Part shown: in pieces, positions 28,236-37,192 of the stretch | How positions within the stretch are numbered: the first letter of the stretch is position 1 | Layout: every line of letters starts with the position of its first letter | Source of the DNA: Desulfogranum marinum | GTDB taxonomy: Bacteria > Desulfobacterota > Desulfobulbia > Desulfobulbales > Desulfobulbaceae | Length of the DNA stretch: 64,000 nt | Reading direction: 5' to 3' | Assembly: GCF_016918565.1 (NCBI RefSeq) | Contig: NZ_JAFFQD010000001.1 | Location: 349,604 to 413,603, forward strand | Program-made: the position numbers and the translations under genes | Notes under the pieces: generated by a model | What the model saw: only the letters and a program-made list of their open reading frames with translations | Databases searched by the model: none | What the model was told of the DNA's origin: nothing

Positions 28236-28985
28236 TCAGGAAAGAGCCTCTATCAACTCATCCGGGATATCAAAGTTGGCATGCACTTTCTGCACGTCAT
28301 CATGGTCTTCAAGGTTTTCCAACAATTTCAACAATGATTTGGCAGGCTTTTCTTCATCTACCTCAACCACATTTTTAGGAATCATGGAAATGGTGGCCTC
28401 GCTGCATACCACTTTATTTTTCTCGAGTTCGTCAACCACTTCGCTGAAGTCTTCAGGCTCGGTGAGAATCTGGAAGTTATCTTCTTCCTCAACCACGTCT
28501 TCTGCACCCGCTTCCAAAGCAATGTCCATCAACGCTTCTTCATCAATACCTTCCTTATCAACCAGGATAGAACCTTTCTTATCAAACATCCAAGCAACAC
28601 AGCCGGATTCGCCAAGGTTGCCGCCGCTTTTTGCAAAATAATGCCGAATATCGGCAACGGTTCTGTTCTTGTTGTCGGTCATCGTCTCAACCAGGACAGC
28701 CACCCCACCTGGACCGTATCCTTCATACAAAATCTCTTCATAGACCGCACCGTCTAGATCACCGGTACCTTTCTTAATAGCCCTGTCGATATTATCCTTG
28801 GGCATATTTTCAGATTTAGCAGCTGTTATCGCACTTCGCAGACGAGGGTTACCATCGGCATCTCCGCCACCCATTTTGGCGGCAATGGTAATTTCTTTAA
28901 TTAATTTGGTAAAAATTTTTCCACGCTTGGCATCGTTTGCCCCTTTCTTACGTTTAATGGTGCTCCATTTAGAATGTCCAGACAC
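28236..28985 (-). CDS. YebC/PmpR family regulator
   Basis: A 249-residue YebC-type protein, commonly co-located with ruvC. The start [18 protein letters not shown] and the core [14 protein letters not shown] are family signatures. Members act as transcriptional regulators and, as recently recognised for some, as translation factors easing ribosome stalling. Full length, with no anomalies. Confidence 0.96.
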   Translation of the reverse strand: MSGHSKWSTIKRKKGANDAKRGKIFTKLIKEITIAAKMGGGDADGNPRLRSAITAAKSENMPKDNIDRAIKKGTGDLDGAVYEEILYEGYGPGGVAVLVETMTDNKNRTVADIRHYFAKSGGNLGESGCVAWMFDKKGSILVDKEGIDEEALMDIALEAGAEDVVEEEDNFQILTEPEDFSEVVDELEKNKVVCSEATISMIPKNVVEVDEEKPAKSLLKLLENLEDHDDVQKVHANFDIPDELIEALS

Positions 28986-29113
28986 TGCGAAACTCCCCCT
29001 CTCTAGTATTTATCTCAAACCATGTAGTTAATGGTTATTTTTCGGTTATTTCCACTTAATTTTTTTTTATTCGGCGCCACCTGAAAGGGACACTCCTACA
29101 CAAAAGCCACTCT

Positions 29114-29725
29114 TTACTTCTGCACGGCTTTTTGACGAAACCCCCGCCCGAGAATAAAAACCTCTCGGCTTTCTTTACGCGAACTCTTCGGCTTGACCAC
29201 CTTTACCGTCTGGAAAAAAGCTTTACACGCCTGTACCACCGCTGGAAAGTCTTCTCCCTGAAAGGCCTTTACGTACAATGTCCCGTTTTCATGCAACAGA
29301 TTCACAGAAAGCTCCAACACTCTGCGCACCAACCGCATCGATTGCTGATGATCTGCATATTGACTGCCGGTTGTCCTTGGTGCCATATCACTGAGAACGA
29401 CATGAAAACCAGGCCATTTTTCACGAAGCAGGGTAACCAAGTCGTCGGCGTACACATCATAACAGAGCCAATGAATTTCAGCATTGGGTTTTTGACTGGG
29501 AAAATCTGTTGGCTGGATATCGACCCCAACAACAGTTCCACGTTCACCAGCCACCTCTGCTGCATACAAACTCCAACTTCCGGGATGGCAACCAAAATCA
29601 ATAATCCGCTGCCCTTTTTTCATAAACTTGTATTTCTGCTGCACCTCATCAAGCTTATATACAGAGCGAGCCGGATAATTGTCTTTCTTTGCCTTTTTAA
29701 AATAAAAATCATTTACCTTACGCAT
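29114..29725 (-). CDS. rlmE: 23S rRNA 2'-O-methyltransferase RlmE (FtsJ)
   Basis: Methylates U2552 in the ribosomal A loop. The K-D-K-E catalytic tetrad is visible in YPARSVYKLDE, VVLSDMAP, LYVKAFQG and RKESREVFILG. The SAM loop is DFGCHPGSWS, where the usual 'DLGAAPGGWS' is somewhat altered. At 203 residues its length is normal. It lies upstream of yebC in the same orientation with a ~130 base gap. Confidence 0.95.
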   Translation of the reverse strand: MRKVNDFYFKKAKKDNYPARSVYKLDEVQQKYKFMKKGQRIIDFGCHPGSWSLYAAEVAGERGTVVGVDIQPTDFPSQKPNAEIHWLCYDVYADDLVTLLREKWPGFHVVLSDMAPRTTGSQYADHQQSMRLVRRVLELSVNLLHENGTLYVKAFQGEDFPAVVQACKAFFQTVKVVKPKSSRKESREVFILGRGFRQKAVQK

Positions 29726-29749
29726 TCTCTCTCCATCTTTTTCTAACCC

Positions 29750-30012
29750 AATTTCCTCATGAACTTTTTGATTACAAACTCAATTAATTGATATTATTGT
29801 TTAAGATTAATTGTACAATTAACTGTCTGTTTTTCGTTTTCAATCAAAAAGTTCTCCCTTCGGGTCAATAGATTTTTCCGCAGGGTCTACGTTACAAACC
29901 ACTTGCGGTGGTTAACTACCGGAGTCTTCGCTACCCGGAGTCTACGCTTACCTGCTGCGCGGCTTGAGCCCTACCCTGCGAAAAACTTTATTTATGAAAA
30001 ATCCGGGCTGAG
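29750..30012 (-). repeat. Dispersed structured repeat, copy B
   Basis: Inverted copy of the element at 1199-1444. Read on the minus strand it begins AGCCCGGATTTTTCAT and continues with TTTTTCGCAGGGT pairing with ACCCTGCGGAAAAA. Between them are the GACTCCGG motif twice (copy A has it once) and a hairpin ACCAC-CGCAA-GTGGT. Base changes relative to copy A fall largely in pairs that keep the stems. It fills the space between the CCA-transferase and rlmE genes. Confidence 0.75.
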
Positions 30013-30061
30013 TGTCACGGCAACGCTGATGCAAAAAACTTCAACGCCATATGCCGACATT

Positions 30062-31582
30062 TCATCGTTGACGTGCCCCTGACTTCTCCTGCATATCTTC
30101 CGCAATAGACCGAGCCATAGCCAAAGCCTCATCGCGGGTTGTTATCAACTGTTCCATCTGCGCCTCCAGAACCGCCTCCAGAATCACTTTAAAATGCGGA
30201 CCAGGAACAAGAGCCAATTCACCAATAAGGTCGTTTCCAGTGAGTAACGGCGTCCCGGCAAGAACCGGCGCAACATTCTCCACCTGCACCAATTCCACCT
30301 GTGCAAACAATTGCCCTAGCTCCATTTCTATGTTCAGCGGTCGCATCCCCCTCTGACCGGCTCGCGCATCAGCCATGGCCAACAGAAAAAGGCCGGCAAG
30401 GTCGGTTCCCATACTTTTAATCAAGCGAATGCAGGCCTTGGTCGATACGCTACCTTTACGTGCCACGTTAAGTAAATGAAACGGGCGCATGTGATGACTA
30501 ATTAAATTCGCTACCTTTTCAACAACATAATTACTCCAGCGCTGCCTTTTACCGATTGCCCTGACAATCCGCGCCCCTTCATTATCATGGTTATAAAAGG
30601 TTATTCGATCATCCCGACTTTGATCAATAACATGGGTCACCGGCTTCCCTACATCATGAAGAAGAGCAGCCCAAGTAAGTATAGCTGTACAGTCTTCACC
30701 AGCCAGATACTCTGCTATAGAATCTTTCCGTTCCGGATACCCATGAGCAGTTGACCGAAGCAACAGCTCCATTTGAGCCAGTGTCTCAATATTATGAAAA
30801 AAGACGTCCAAATGATGGCTGGCCGGCTGCTGCATGCCTAATCCTTGGCGTAACTCCGGCAATATCTCCCACAACAACCTGCTCTCAGCCATTTCTTTGA
30901 GAGCGGCAGCAGCACGCCCTGACCCCATGATTAAATCAAGCTCATGACAAATTCGCTCAGGAGCGACATGGTCAACAAGGCTTGCCTGACGCCTGACGAG
31001 ATCACCTGTACTTGACTCTATGTCAAATCCAAGCACGGCCGCAAACCGGAATACGCGCACCATACGCAACGGGTCACGCTCAAAGGCCTGCTCTGATGTT
31101 ACGCGAATTTTTCGGGCTGCAATATCCGACAAACCTCCGGAGGGATCGACGATTGGCAACAAACAGTTTTTTATCTCCCTGCCTTGTTCCAACAGAGGAT
31201 CAAGACAAACGCCAAGGGAGTTGATGGTTAAATCACGTTTATTTAATTCCTCTGCAAAAGTTGCAGCACCTTCTCGAAAGGCTGAAAAATCAACGCTCAC
31301 TCCGTGGAACACGACCCTTGCAGCATCTTCTTCCCGACCAAGGGGAACAAAAGCCCCCCCTGTCTGCTTAGCCACTTCCCCTGCCCACAAATGTGCTCCA
31401 TCAGGCACTGTAATATCAATATCCCCCGGAACATAACCGAGGAGCAAATCACGAACCGTTCCCCCTGCAAGATACACTGATTGCCCATGTTGCTCCTGCA
31501 ATGCAGCAAGCTTCTCGCATAGCCAGCACGGCAGGACACGGGCTACCTGCTTTCCGGTCAGCGCTCCCTGCCCTTGAACCAT
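30062..31582 (-). CDS. CCA-adding enzyme / poly(A) polymerase family with HD domain
   Basis: A class II nucleotidyltransferase that builds or repairs the tRNA CCA end, or polyadenylates RNA. The head domain has YLAGGTVRDLLLG and the DIDI metal pair, then ERDPLRMVRVFRFAA typical of the neck. A C-terminal HD domain contains LLHDVGKPVTH, indicating an added phosphohydrolase. It is 506 residues long and last in the operon after recN and the PP-loop gene. Family members can be CCA-, A- or CC-adding, so the exact specificity is open. Confidence 0.9.
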   Translation of the reverse strand: MVQGQGALTGKQVARVLPCWLCEKLAALQEQHGQSVYLAGGTVRDLLLGYVPGDIDITVPDGAHLWAGEVAKQTGGAFVPLGREEDAARVVFHGVSVDFSAFREGAATFAEELNKRDLTINSLGVCLDPLLEQGREIKNCLLPIVDPSGGLSDIAARKIRVTSEQAFERDPLRMVRVFRFAAVLGFDIESSTGDLVRRQASLVDHVAPERICHELDLIMGSGRAAAALKEMAESRLLWEILPELRQGLGMQQPASHHLDVFFHNIETLAQMELLLRSTAHGYPERKDSIAEYLAGEDCTAILTWAALLHDVGKPVTHVIDQSRDDRITFYNHDNEGARIVRAIGKRQRWSNYVVEKVANLISHHMRPFHLLNVARKGSVSTKACIRLIKSMGTDLAGLFLLAMADARAGQRGMRPLNIEMELGQLFAQVELVQVENVAPVLAGTPLLTGNDLIGELALVPGPHFKVILEAVLEAQMEQLITTRDEALAMARSIAEDMQEKSGARQR

Positions 31583-31594
31583 AAAAGCTACCTT

Positions 31595-32641
31595 TTATTC
31601 CATCCGCCACAACTGAAGCTTTGACCCAGCAAGCGGTTTATACATTTGAGAGACACGTCCCCTTCCAGTGGTAACAGTCACCTCTGCGGGAATTGCCTCA
31701 CCGTTTACTTTTTTACTGTAGGAAACCACTATTCCGGCAGCAGCATTAACAACTTCCTCTTTACGATGCCCCTCTATCTGCGCGTCACCGAGGCGTAACA
31801 ATGCGGTAGGACCGGGATGGGTCGTCATTTCAAACAGCCAATCACCCGGTCTCCAGTAAGAGGCTATCCGATCATTCTCTTTTTCATCTCTACCTACCAC
31901 CAGCCAAAATTTATCAAACAGTAAAAATTGACGCCCAACGAGCAGCAAATTAACATCATCAACAGAAATATCCTGCGAATCAGGCGTGTAGGCACCAGCG
32001 TAATATTTTTCTATCCGCCCACCAAGGTTTCCGTCTGTAAGCATGCAGCCACCAGCCGCATTTGGATAGTCCTTTATCCCCAAGGCCTTTGCCAATGCCA
32101 TCTGCGGCTTTCTTCCCCTACCCGAAAAACCGTAGAGTTGTTCCCGATCAACAAGACCTTCCTGTTCGGCCCTGGTCGGCGCAAGCAACTTGGCGCTCAA
32201 AGGCCGCAACAAAATCCCGGCGCAGCCTGCATCACGCTCTATGACGCGCAAAGTATCCCTTCTTTGCGACATGGGACGTTGTCCCACCACCTCACCGGTT
32301 ACCAGAAAAGAAGCGTTATACCGTGCCATCAGTTCCCTGGCCCTGGTCAACATAAGTATCTTACAATCAATACAGGGATTAAAATTTTTACCAAACCCAT
32401 GGGCAGGATTTCGCAACAGATCCAGGTACCCTTCACTCAGGTTCACCAACTCAACGTTGAGCCCATACTTACGTTCCACCTCTGCGGTATATTCATCTTT
32501 TTTTGCAAGCAGGTCATAATCAAAAAAAGGGGTCACGAATTTCAATGCCACCACCTTAATCCCCTGCGCTGCAATAACCCGGCAGGCAAGAATAGAATCA
32601 AGCCCACCGGAAAAAAGCCCTAAGGCTACTGTTTGTTTCAC
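31595..32641 (-). CDS. PP-loop tRNA thiolation-like protein
   Basis: A 348-residue ATP-pyrophosphatase of the MnmA/ThiI superfamily. The PP-loop is LFSGGLDS at residues 9-16. Two candidate catalytic cysteines occur in NPCIDCK and AGGCMLTD, at spacing like that of the thiouridylases. The C-terminal half has no MnmA beta-barrel signature that I recognise, so it is probably the distinct thiolase-like family often annotated as a thiouridylase. It starts with GTG overlapping the recN stop (GTGA), so it is coupled to recN. The tRNA target is unknown. Confidence 0.8.
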   Translation of the reverse strand: MKQTVALGLFSGGLDSILACRVIAAQGIKVVALKFVTPFFDYDLLAKKDEYTAEVERKYGLNVELVNLSEGYLDLLRNPAHGFGKNFNPCIDCKILMLTRARELMARYNASFLVTGEVVGQRPMSQRRDTLRVIERDAGCAGILLRPLSAKLLAPTRAEQEGLVDREQLYGFSGRGRKPQMALAKALGIKDYPNAAGGCMLTDGNLGGRIEKYYAGAYTPDSQDISVDDVNLLLVGRQFLLFDKFWLVVGRDEKENDRIASYWRPGDWLFEMTTHPGPTALLRLGDAQIEGHRKEEVVNAAAGIVVSYSKKVNGEAIPAEVTVTTGRGRVSQMYKPLAGSKLQLWRME

Positions 32642-34332
32642 ACGCTACTCCTTTTCCGCCTACGTTCGGCCAGTTCTTTTGCATACATCATGGTCTGGCC
32701 GGTAGGATCCTCTCCACCAAGCATCCTTGCCAGCTCTACTACTTTTTCCTCTTCATCAAGCCGAACCAACACGGTTTTGGTCCGCCCGTCCTGAATGCGT
32801 TTTTCAATCCTGAAATGAAGATCAGCACCTGCAGCGATCTGGGGGAGGTGGGTAATACAAAAAACCTGGTGATGGCTGGAAAGCTCACGAATTTTTTCAG
32901 CAACTGCCTCTGCAGCCTGACCACCTATCCCGGCATCGACCTCATCAAAAATGACCGTATCGACCTGATCTCGACGGGCGAGGATGCATTTCATGGCCAG
33001 CATCAGGCGTGACAACTCCCCACCAGAGGCAATGCGAACCAGCGGCTTAGGTGGTTCACCTGGATTGGCGGAAAAAAGAAACTCCACCGTATCCCGGCCA
33101 CTTACCTGTACTCCATCCAGACCAAGCCCTTCCGGAACGGCCATCTGCACTTTAAAAATCGCCTGATTGAAACTCAGGGAAGCTAACTCTGATTCCATGA
33201 CTCTCCCTAGCCGCAGAGCAGTCTCTTTCCTTGCCTCTGACAGCTCCGTCGCCTTTAACAATGCCTTGGTACTGACTTGCTCGAGTTCAACCTCCAGGTC
33301 ATCAATCCGTCCCTCAAGCCCTTCCAGCTCTTTCACCTCCAGGCGAACCTTTTCTGCAAACGCAATAACTTCCTCCAAAGTAGGACCATATTTTCTCTGC
33401 AGCTGCTTTAACAATGCCAATCGCTCTGCTATAGCTTCCATCCGTGACACATCCGTTGGGATAGTCTGGAGATAACTGCTCAGTTCCTGTTCTATATCAC
33501 TGATTTCATAGCAGGCTGAAACAGCGCGCTCAGCAAGTTCAGCAACAGAAGGGTCAAGGGTTGTCAGCTGTCCCAGGTCTTTTCTGACCTCTGAAAGGGT
33601 ATCTAAAATAGTTCCTGAAAAAAGATGTTGCGCCTTTTTGGTAATCTGGAGCAATGCTGCTGATGACTTGAGTTTATCTCGCTCCTGCAAGAGCTGTTCA
33701 TCCTCTCCCGGCCTCAGTCTCGCATTTTCGATCTCTTCCAGCTGAAAAAGAAGAAAATCTTTCTGCTGTTCTTTTTCCTGTTCTTTTTCAAGTAACTGTC
33801 TCAGATCGGTTGAAAGCGCCTGCCACTGTTTAAACAAACGGGAAAACTGCTCTCTCAGCGGCCAGAGTTCCCCATAGGTATCAAGAAAATCCAAATGATG
33901 ACGAGTATTCAGCAGCTGTTGATTATCATGCTGGCTGGCAATATTGACTAAACCATCAGCCAATTCCCTGGCCGTACGGGCAGTTACAAGCTGGTCATTG
34001 ATATACAACTTGCTTCGCCCTTGACTGGTAATAACCCTGCGGACAATACACGTCGCACCGTTATGCAATGCATGGTTGTCGAGCACGTCCTGCAAAGCAC
34101 CTTGCTCCTCACGAATTTCGAACAGTGCTTCAATGTGTGCCTGGTCGCAGTCGCTACGTACCCAGGACGAAGAGCTCCTGCCGCCCCCCAGCAGGTGTAT
34201 TGCCTGCAAAATTATAGATTTACCAGCACCTGTTTCACCTGTTAACACAATTAACCCGGTTGCACGTTCCGACACATCGAGATGAAGTGCATCAACCAAG
34301 GCGAGATTTTGTACTCTGAGTTCATGGAGCAT
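32638..34332 (-). CDS. recN: DNA repair protein RecN
   Basis: SMC-like ATPase for double-strand break repair. It has Walker A GETGAGKSIILQA near the start, a long central coiled coil (about 150-370) broken by a short hinge, the signature IASGGELSRLMLAMK and Walker B VIFDEVDAGIGG. At 564 residues its length is normal. A TATAAT -10 element lies 36-41 bases upstream (34368-34373). No LexA-like palindrome is obvious. Confidence 0.97.
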   Translation of the reverse strand: MLHELRVQNLALVDALHLDVSERATGLIVLTGETGAGKSIILQAIHLLGGGRSSSSWVRSDCDQAHIEALFEIREEQGALQDVLDNHALHNGATCIVRRVITSQGRSKLYINDQLVTARTARELADGLVNIASQHDNQQLLNTRHHLDFLDTYGELWPLREQFSRLFKQWQALSTDLRQLLEKEQEKEQQKDFLLFQLEEIENARLRPGEDEQLLQERDKLKSSAALLQITKKAQHLFSGTILDTLSEVRKDLGQLTTLDPSVAELAERAVSACYEISDIEQELSSYLQTIPTDVSRMEAIAERLALLKQLQRKYGPTLEEVIAFAEKVRLEVKELEGLEGRIDDLEVELEQVSTKALLKATELSEARKETALRLGRVMESELASLSFNQAIFKVQMAVPEGLGLDGVQVSGRDTVEFLFSANPGEPPKPLVRIASGGELSRLMLAMKCILARRDQVDTVIFDEVDAGIGGQAAEAVAEKIRELSSHHQVFCITHLPQIAAGADLHFRIEKRIQDGRTKTVLVRLDEEEKVVELARMLGGEDPTGQTMMYAKELAERRRKRSSV

Positions 34333-34980
34333 GACGACTGACCTTAGGGGTGTTACCTTTTGGATTCATTATATCTATTATTATTACGAAAAGCAGGTGG
34401 TCTCTTCCACCCTTGCTGCCTGCCTGAAGAAATGAAGTCACCCCGTATTGCTCATCAATTCAGGTGGTGCCAGGCTCAAAATTTTTAGGAGTAAAGAGGA
34501 GAGCGAAGATTCCCGGTAAGCGAAGACTCCGGGTACAAGTAGACTCCGACAATATGCTATCGGAGTCTACGCCAACCTTTTACTGCCAAAAGACTGAACA
34601 AGATGGTACCGCATGGACTGACCGTTGGTGAACGTTGTGAAAATTTACAACTCCATCTATTTATACTCAACATGATGAGGTTGTTTACACGTAGACGAAT
34701 TGACACAACGTTTATGAGAAATTCGGGTTGAGCGCGTGCTCGCCCTGCTCTTCCATCTAATTTAAGTCCGCAAACGGCACTGTGCTTAAAATTTCATCCT
34801 CGTAGCTGAGCCAAGACGCTGTTCTCAACTCTCTGTCTGCTGTAAAATATTCAGCCTACCTCGGAGTATGTTGCTTACCCGCCCGCAAACCAAAGTCCCC
34901 ACTTCCATGCAGACACAAGATAAGACCGGTCCATCCCTACTTTTTCCATTTTCCCAGGCTCAGGGCAAGCGACATTCCCC
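34333..34980. other. Intergenic region with degenerate repeat motifs
   Basis: About 650 bp without a convincing gene. Around 34500-34570 it carries copies of the GCGAAGACTCCGG motif that also occurs in the two dispersed repeats. At 34709-34734, TTATGAGAAATTCGGGTTGAG matches the edge of repeat copy B. This looks like a decayed third copy or a mosaic of the same element family. The rest (34735-34980) shows nothing I can name. Confidence 0.5.
34539..34570 (+). repeat. Perfect 11 bp inverted repeat (hairpin)
   Basis: GTAGACTCCGA and TCGGAGTCTAC flank a 10 base loop. The arm is the same GTAGACTCCG word found in repeat copy B, with two more variants just upstream (34502-34534). No U-run follows, so it is not a simple terminator. 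Confidence 0.65.
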
Positions 34981-35009
34981 TTGACGGGTCCTCCGGCAAA
35001 CAGTATTTT
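34981..35009 (+). promoter_or_regulatory. Promoter of the dtxR-family gene
   Basis: TTGACG (34981-34986) and TATTTT (35004-35009) with a 17 bp spacer fit a sigma-70 promoter. The start codon follows about 38 bases later, with a ribosome site (AAAGGGAG) in between. Confidence 0.6.
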
Positions 35010-35047
35010 CGAAGAGATACCTATCTTTTACCATAAAGGGAGTTACC

Positions 35048-35551
35048 GTGTCTACCAGTCCACAGTTAAGCGCCAGTCTTGAGGATTATATTGAAGCCAT
35101 TTACCATATCATTACAGAAAAGCAGGTTGCGCGTGGAAAAGATATTTCTTCACGGCTTGACGTCAGCGGCCCTTCAGTAACAGAAGCACTTCGAGCCCTG
35201 TCTAAAAAAGGTCTCATCAACTATGTACCCTATGAAGTCATCACCATGACAGAAAAAGGACGTGAGGTTGCTGAAGATGTCATTGAACGGCATAACGCAT
35301 TAAAAAAATTCTTTACAGAAGTACTAGCTCTTGACCATGATACAGCCGAAGAAGGAGCATGCAAGATTGAACATACGGCCCCAAGAGAAATCATCAACAG
35401 AATGGTACTATTTATTAAATTCCTTAACGTTTGTCCCAGGGGAGGGGAGGAATTAATTGCCGGATTTGCCAGTTTCTGCCAAAAAGGTGAACTTCGAAGT
35501 ACCTGTGCTGAATGCATCTCTCAATGCCTTGCCCCCAAGCAGGAACAATAA
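35048..35551 (+). CDS. DtxR/MntR-family metal-dependent regulator
   Basis: A 167-residue iron- or manganese-responsive repressor type. The N-terminal winged helix (LEDYIEAIYHII...DISSRLDVSGPSVTEALRALSKKGLI) is the DtxR DNA-binding domain, followed by the helical metal-binding/dimerisation domain (HNALKKFFTEVL...CKIEHTAPREII). No SH3 domain is present, as in MntR-type members. A C-terminal CAECISQC adds cysteines. Translation starts at GTG 35048 with GGGAG 5-6 bases upstream. No transporter gene is adjacent, so the metal and targets are unknown. Confidence 0.92.
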   Translation: MSTSPQLSASLEDYIEAIYHIITEKQVARGKDISSRLDVSGPSVTEALRALSKKGLINYVPYEVITMTEKGREVAEDVIERHNALKKFFTEVLALDHDTAEEGACKIEHTAPREIINRMVLFIKFLNVCPRGGEELIAGFASFCQKGELRSTCAECISQCLAPKQEQ

Positions 35552-35565
35552 CAGCTGCAGCTGTT
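35550..35565 (+). terminator. Palindrome between converging dtxR and selW-like genes
   Basis: AACAGCTGCAGCTGTT is a perfect 16 bp palindrome overlapping the dtxR-family stop and followed by TTTGCTTTT. The selenoprotein gene ends 6 bases beyond it on the other strand, so it may end transcription from both sides. The zero-loop palindrome must open to form a hairpin, which tempers confidence. Confidence 0.45.
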
Positions 35566-35570
35566 TGCTT

Positions 35571-35801
35571 TTATCCGTTGGCCCGCATCAACCCTATAAT
35601 TTCATTTGACTCGGGAAAGCGCCCTGATTCTCTCTTAGAAAACAAAAGGTTAGCATCCAAAGTAACATCAAATATACCGTTTGAACCGGGAATCAAAGTT
35701 ACCTCAAGCTTTTGGCTGAATGCCTGTTCTAACGCAGCTTCCAAACTGGAAGCACGTGGTTTATAGTTTCATTGCACGCAATATTCTATTGTTACTCGCA
35801 T
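35571..35801 (-). CDS. SelW/Rdx-family selenoprotein (in-frame UGA as selenocysteine)
   Basis: A 76-residue Rdx-type thioredoxin-like protein interrupted by TGA at codon 11 (35771-35769). Read through, the N-terminus is MRVTIEYCVQ-U-NYKPRASSLEA, and the rest (VTLIPGSNGIFDVTLDANLLFSKRESGRFPE split across this line) follows the SelW pattern of G..GIFDV and GRFPE. The C-x-x-U redox motif sits exactly where the family has CxxC or CxxU. Immediately after the UGA, bases 35757-35732 fold as ACGU-GCUUCC-AGUUU-GGAAGC-(U)-GCGU. This is a bulged stem whose loop has G in its second position ~22 bases from UGA, fitting a bacterial SECIS. The start could also be ATG 35813. Standard ORF calling splits it. 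It is convergent with dtxR and divergent from gspF. Confidence 0.85.
35732..35757 (-). promoter_or_regulatory. Candidate bacterial SECIS element
   Basis: The hairpin lies within the selW-like coding sequence just downstream of UGA: 6 bp GCUUCC/GGAAGC capped by AGUUU, extended by four pairs below a single bulged U. The loop G is among the first two loop bases, and the UGA-to-loop distance is about 21 bases, within the range reported for SelB-recognised elements. Confidence 0.7.
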
Positions 35802-35834
35802 ACCACCGTCCATTTTTTTTTTGGCAAGACGCCA

Positions 35835-35864
35835 TTGCTCTTTTTATTAACAGCGCGCTATACT
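35835..35864 (+). promoter_or_regulatory. Possible gspF promoter
   Basis: TTGCTC (35835-35840) and TATACT (35859-35864) are separated by 18 bp, about 105 bases before the gspF ATG. The -10 box is good and the -35 box weak. Confidence 0.4.
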
Positions 35865-35968
35865 AGCATATTGGTTAGCCGGTGCAATGAATATGAAAGA
35901 GTTTTTTCAACCACGCACCTTTTTCCGTCACGCTCCTTTATTCACAATTTCGCCACCATCTGAGACCT

Positions 35969-37192
35969 ATGCCTGTATACGAATTCACAGCTCTCGACAG
36001 CTCAGGAAAAAAGACCAGAGGTATCCTTGATGCTGATTCCCAGACCGCAGCACGGCAAAAAATACGAGCGCAGGGCAACTATCCAGTAGAGATCAAAGAG
36101 ACTGTTGCCAGGAAAAAGACACAAAAAGCCGCTACACTTTCCTTTCATATCGGCAAAAAAATAACCGCTCAGGAAATCCATGTCTCCACGCGCCAGCTTG
36201 CCACCTTACTGGAGGCAGGCATCCCCCTTATCCAAGCTCTTGATGGTCTCGTAGAGCAAACGAATAATCGTTACTTAAAAAAAACTATTGCCCAGATAAA
36301 AGATGCCGTCAATGAAGGGAACTCCCTTACCGCTGCTCTTGAAGAACACCCGCGTCTTTTTTCCAAAATCTACATCAATATGGTCAGAGCCGGAGAAGCA
36401 TCAGGCTCGTTGGATGTAGTTCTCGAACGGCTGGCGGAATTTGGTGAGAATCAGGCTGCTCTTCGCTCAAGGGTCAAAGCAGCATTACTCTACCCCATCT
36501 TCATGGCTTTTGTCGGCATCGCTGTCCTGGTTCTTTTGATTACCTTTATTGTCCCCAGCATCACCTCCGTTTTTGAAGGAACCTCGCAAGCGCTTCCCTT
36601 GCCGACTATCATCCTCATTGCTACCAGTTCCCTGCTTCAACAATACTGGTGGCTCTTTCTGCTCGTCATTACCGGAACACTCTTTGCCATCACAGCCTTT
36701 CTTCGAAGACCGAAAGGAAAAAGAATGTGGGATACATGTAAACTTTCCCTTCCCGGCTTAAGGGATCTGAATATAAAAATAGCCTCAGCTAGGTTTGGCC
36801 GAACCCTTGCAAGCCTGCTCAGTTCGGGTGTATCACTCACTGCCTCACTGCAGATAGTAGAAAACATCGTCAACAATAGCGTGCTTGCTGAGGTTATTGA
36901 ACAGGCAGAAGAAGAACTGGAAAAAGGGAAGAGTCTGTCCCAGATTTTTAAGGCCAGCGACTATTTCCCACCAATGCTGGTGCAGATGATTGCAGTTGGG
37001 GAGCAAAGTGGGGCATTGGAAAAAATGCTTGAAAAAGCTGCAGACAGCTATGAAAAAGAAGTCGAAGCCAAGATTTTAGCCCTCACCTCGATGATTGAGC
37101 CGGTCATGATTCTGGTCATGGGAGTGGCGGTTAGTTTTATCGTTATCTCGATCCTGCTGCCGATTTTTGAAATGAACCAATTGATCAGGTAA
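35969..37192 (+). CDS. gspF: Type II secretion inner-membrane platform protein GspF
   Basis: A 407-residue polytopic protein that couples the GspE ATPase to pseudopilus assembly. The start MPVYEFTALDSSGKK is the family hallmark. It has two T2SF cytoplasmic domains (about 70-190 and 275-395) separated by membrane helices, and a final helix near 375-400. It is alone on the plus strand, converging on gspE with an 8 base overlap of the gene ends, whereas in most systems it follows gspE in the same operon. Confidence 0.96.
   Translation: MPVYEFTALDSSGKKTRGILDADSQTAARQKIRAQGNYPVEIKETVARKKTQKAATLSFHIGKKITAQEIHVSTRQLATLLEAGIPLIQALDGLVEQTNNRYLKKTIAQIKDAVNEGNSLTAALEEHPRLFSKIYINMVRAGEASGSLDVVLERLAEFGENQAALRSRVKAALLYPIFMAFVGIAVLVLLITFIVPSITSVFEGTSQALPLPTIILIATSSLLQQYWWLFLLVITGTLFAITAFLRRPKGKRMWDTCKLSLPGLRDLNIKIASARFGRTLASLLSSGVSLTASLQIVENIVNNSVLAEVIEQAEEELEKGKSLSQIFKASDYFPPMLVQMIAVGEQSGALEKMLEKAADSYEKEVEAKILALTSMIEPVMILVMGVAVSFIVISILLPIFEMNQLIR

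Noticed and set aside
34860..35030. Minus-strand frame with an in-frame TGA between recN and dtxR considered as a second selenoprotein
   Set aside because: The residues around the TGA (CRLP-x-AWENG) match no selenoprotein pattern, the composition looks random, and the dtxR promoter sits within the region.
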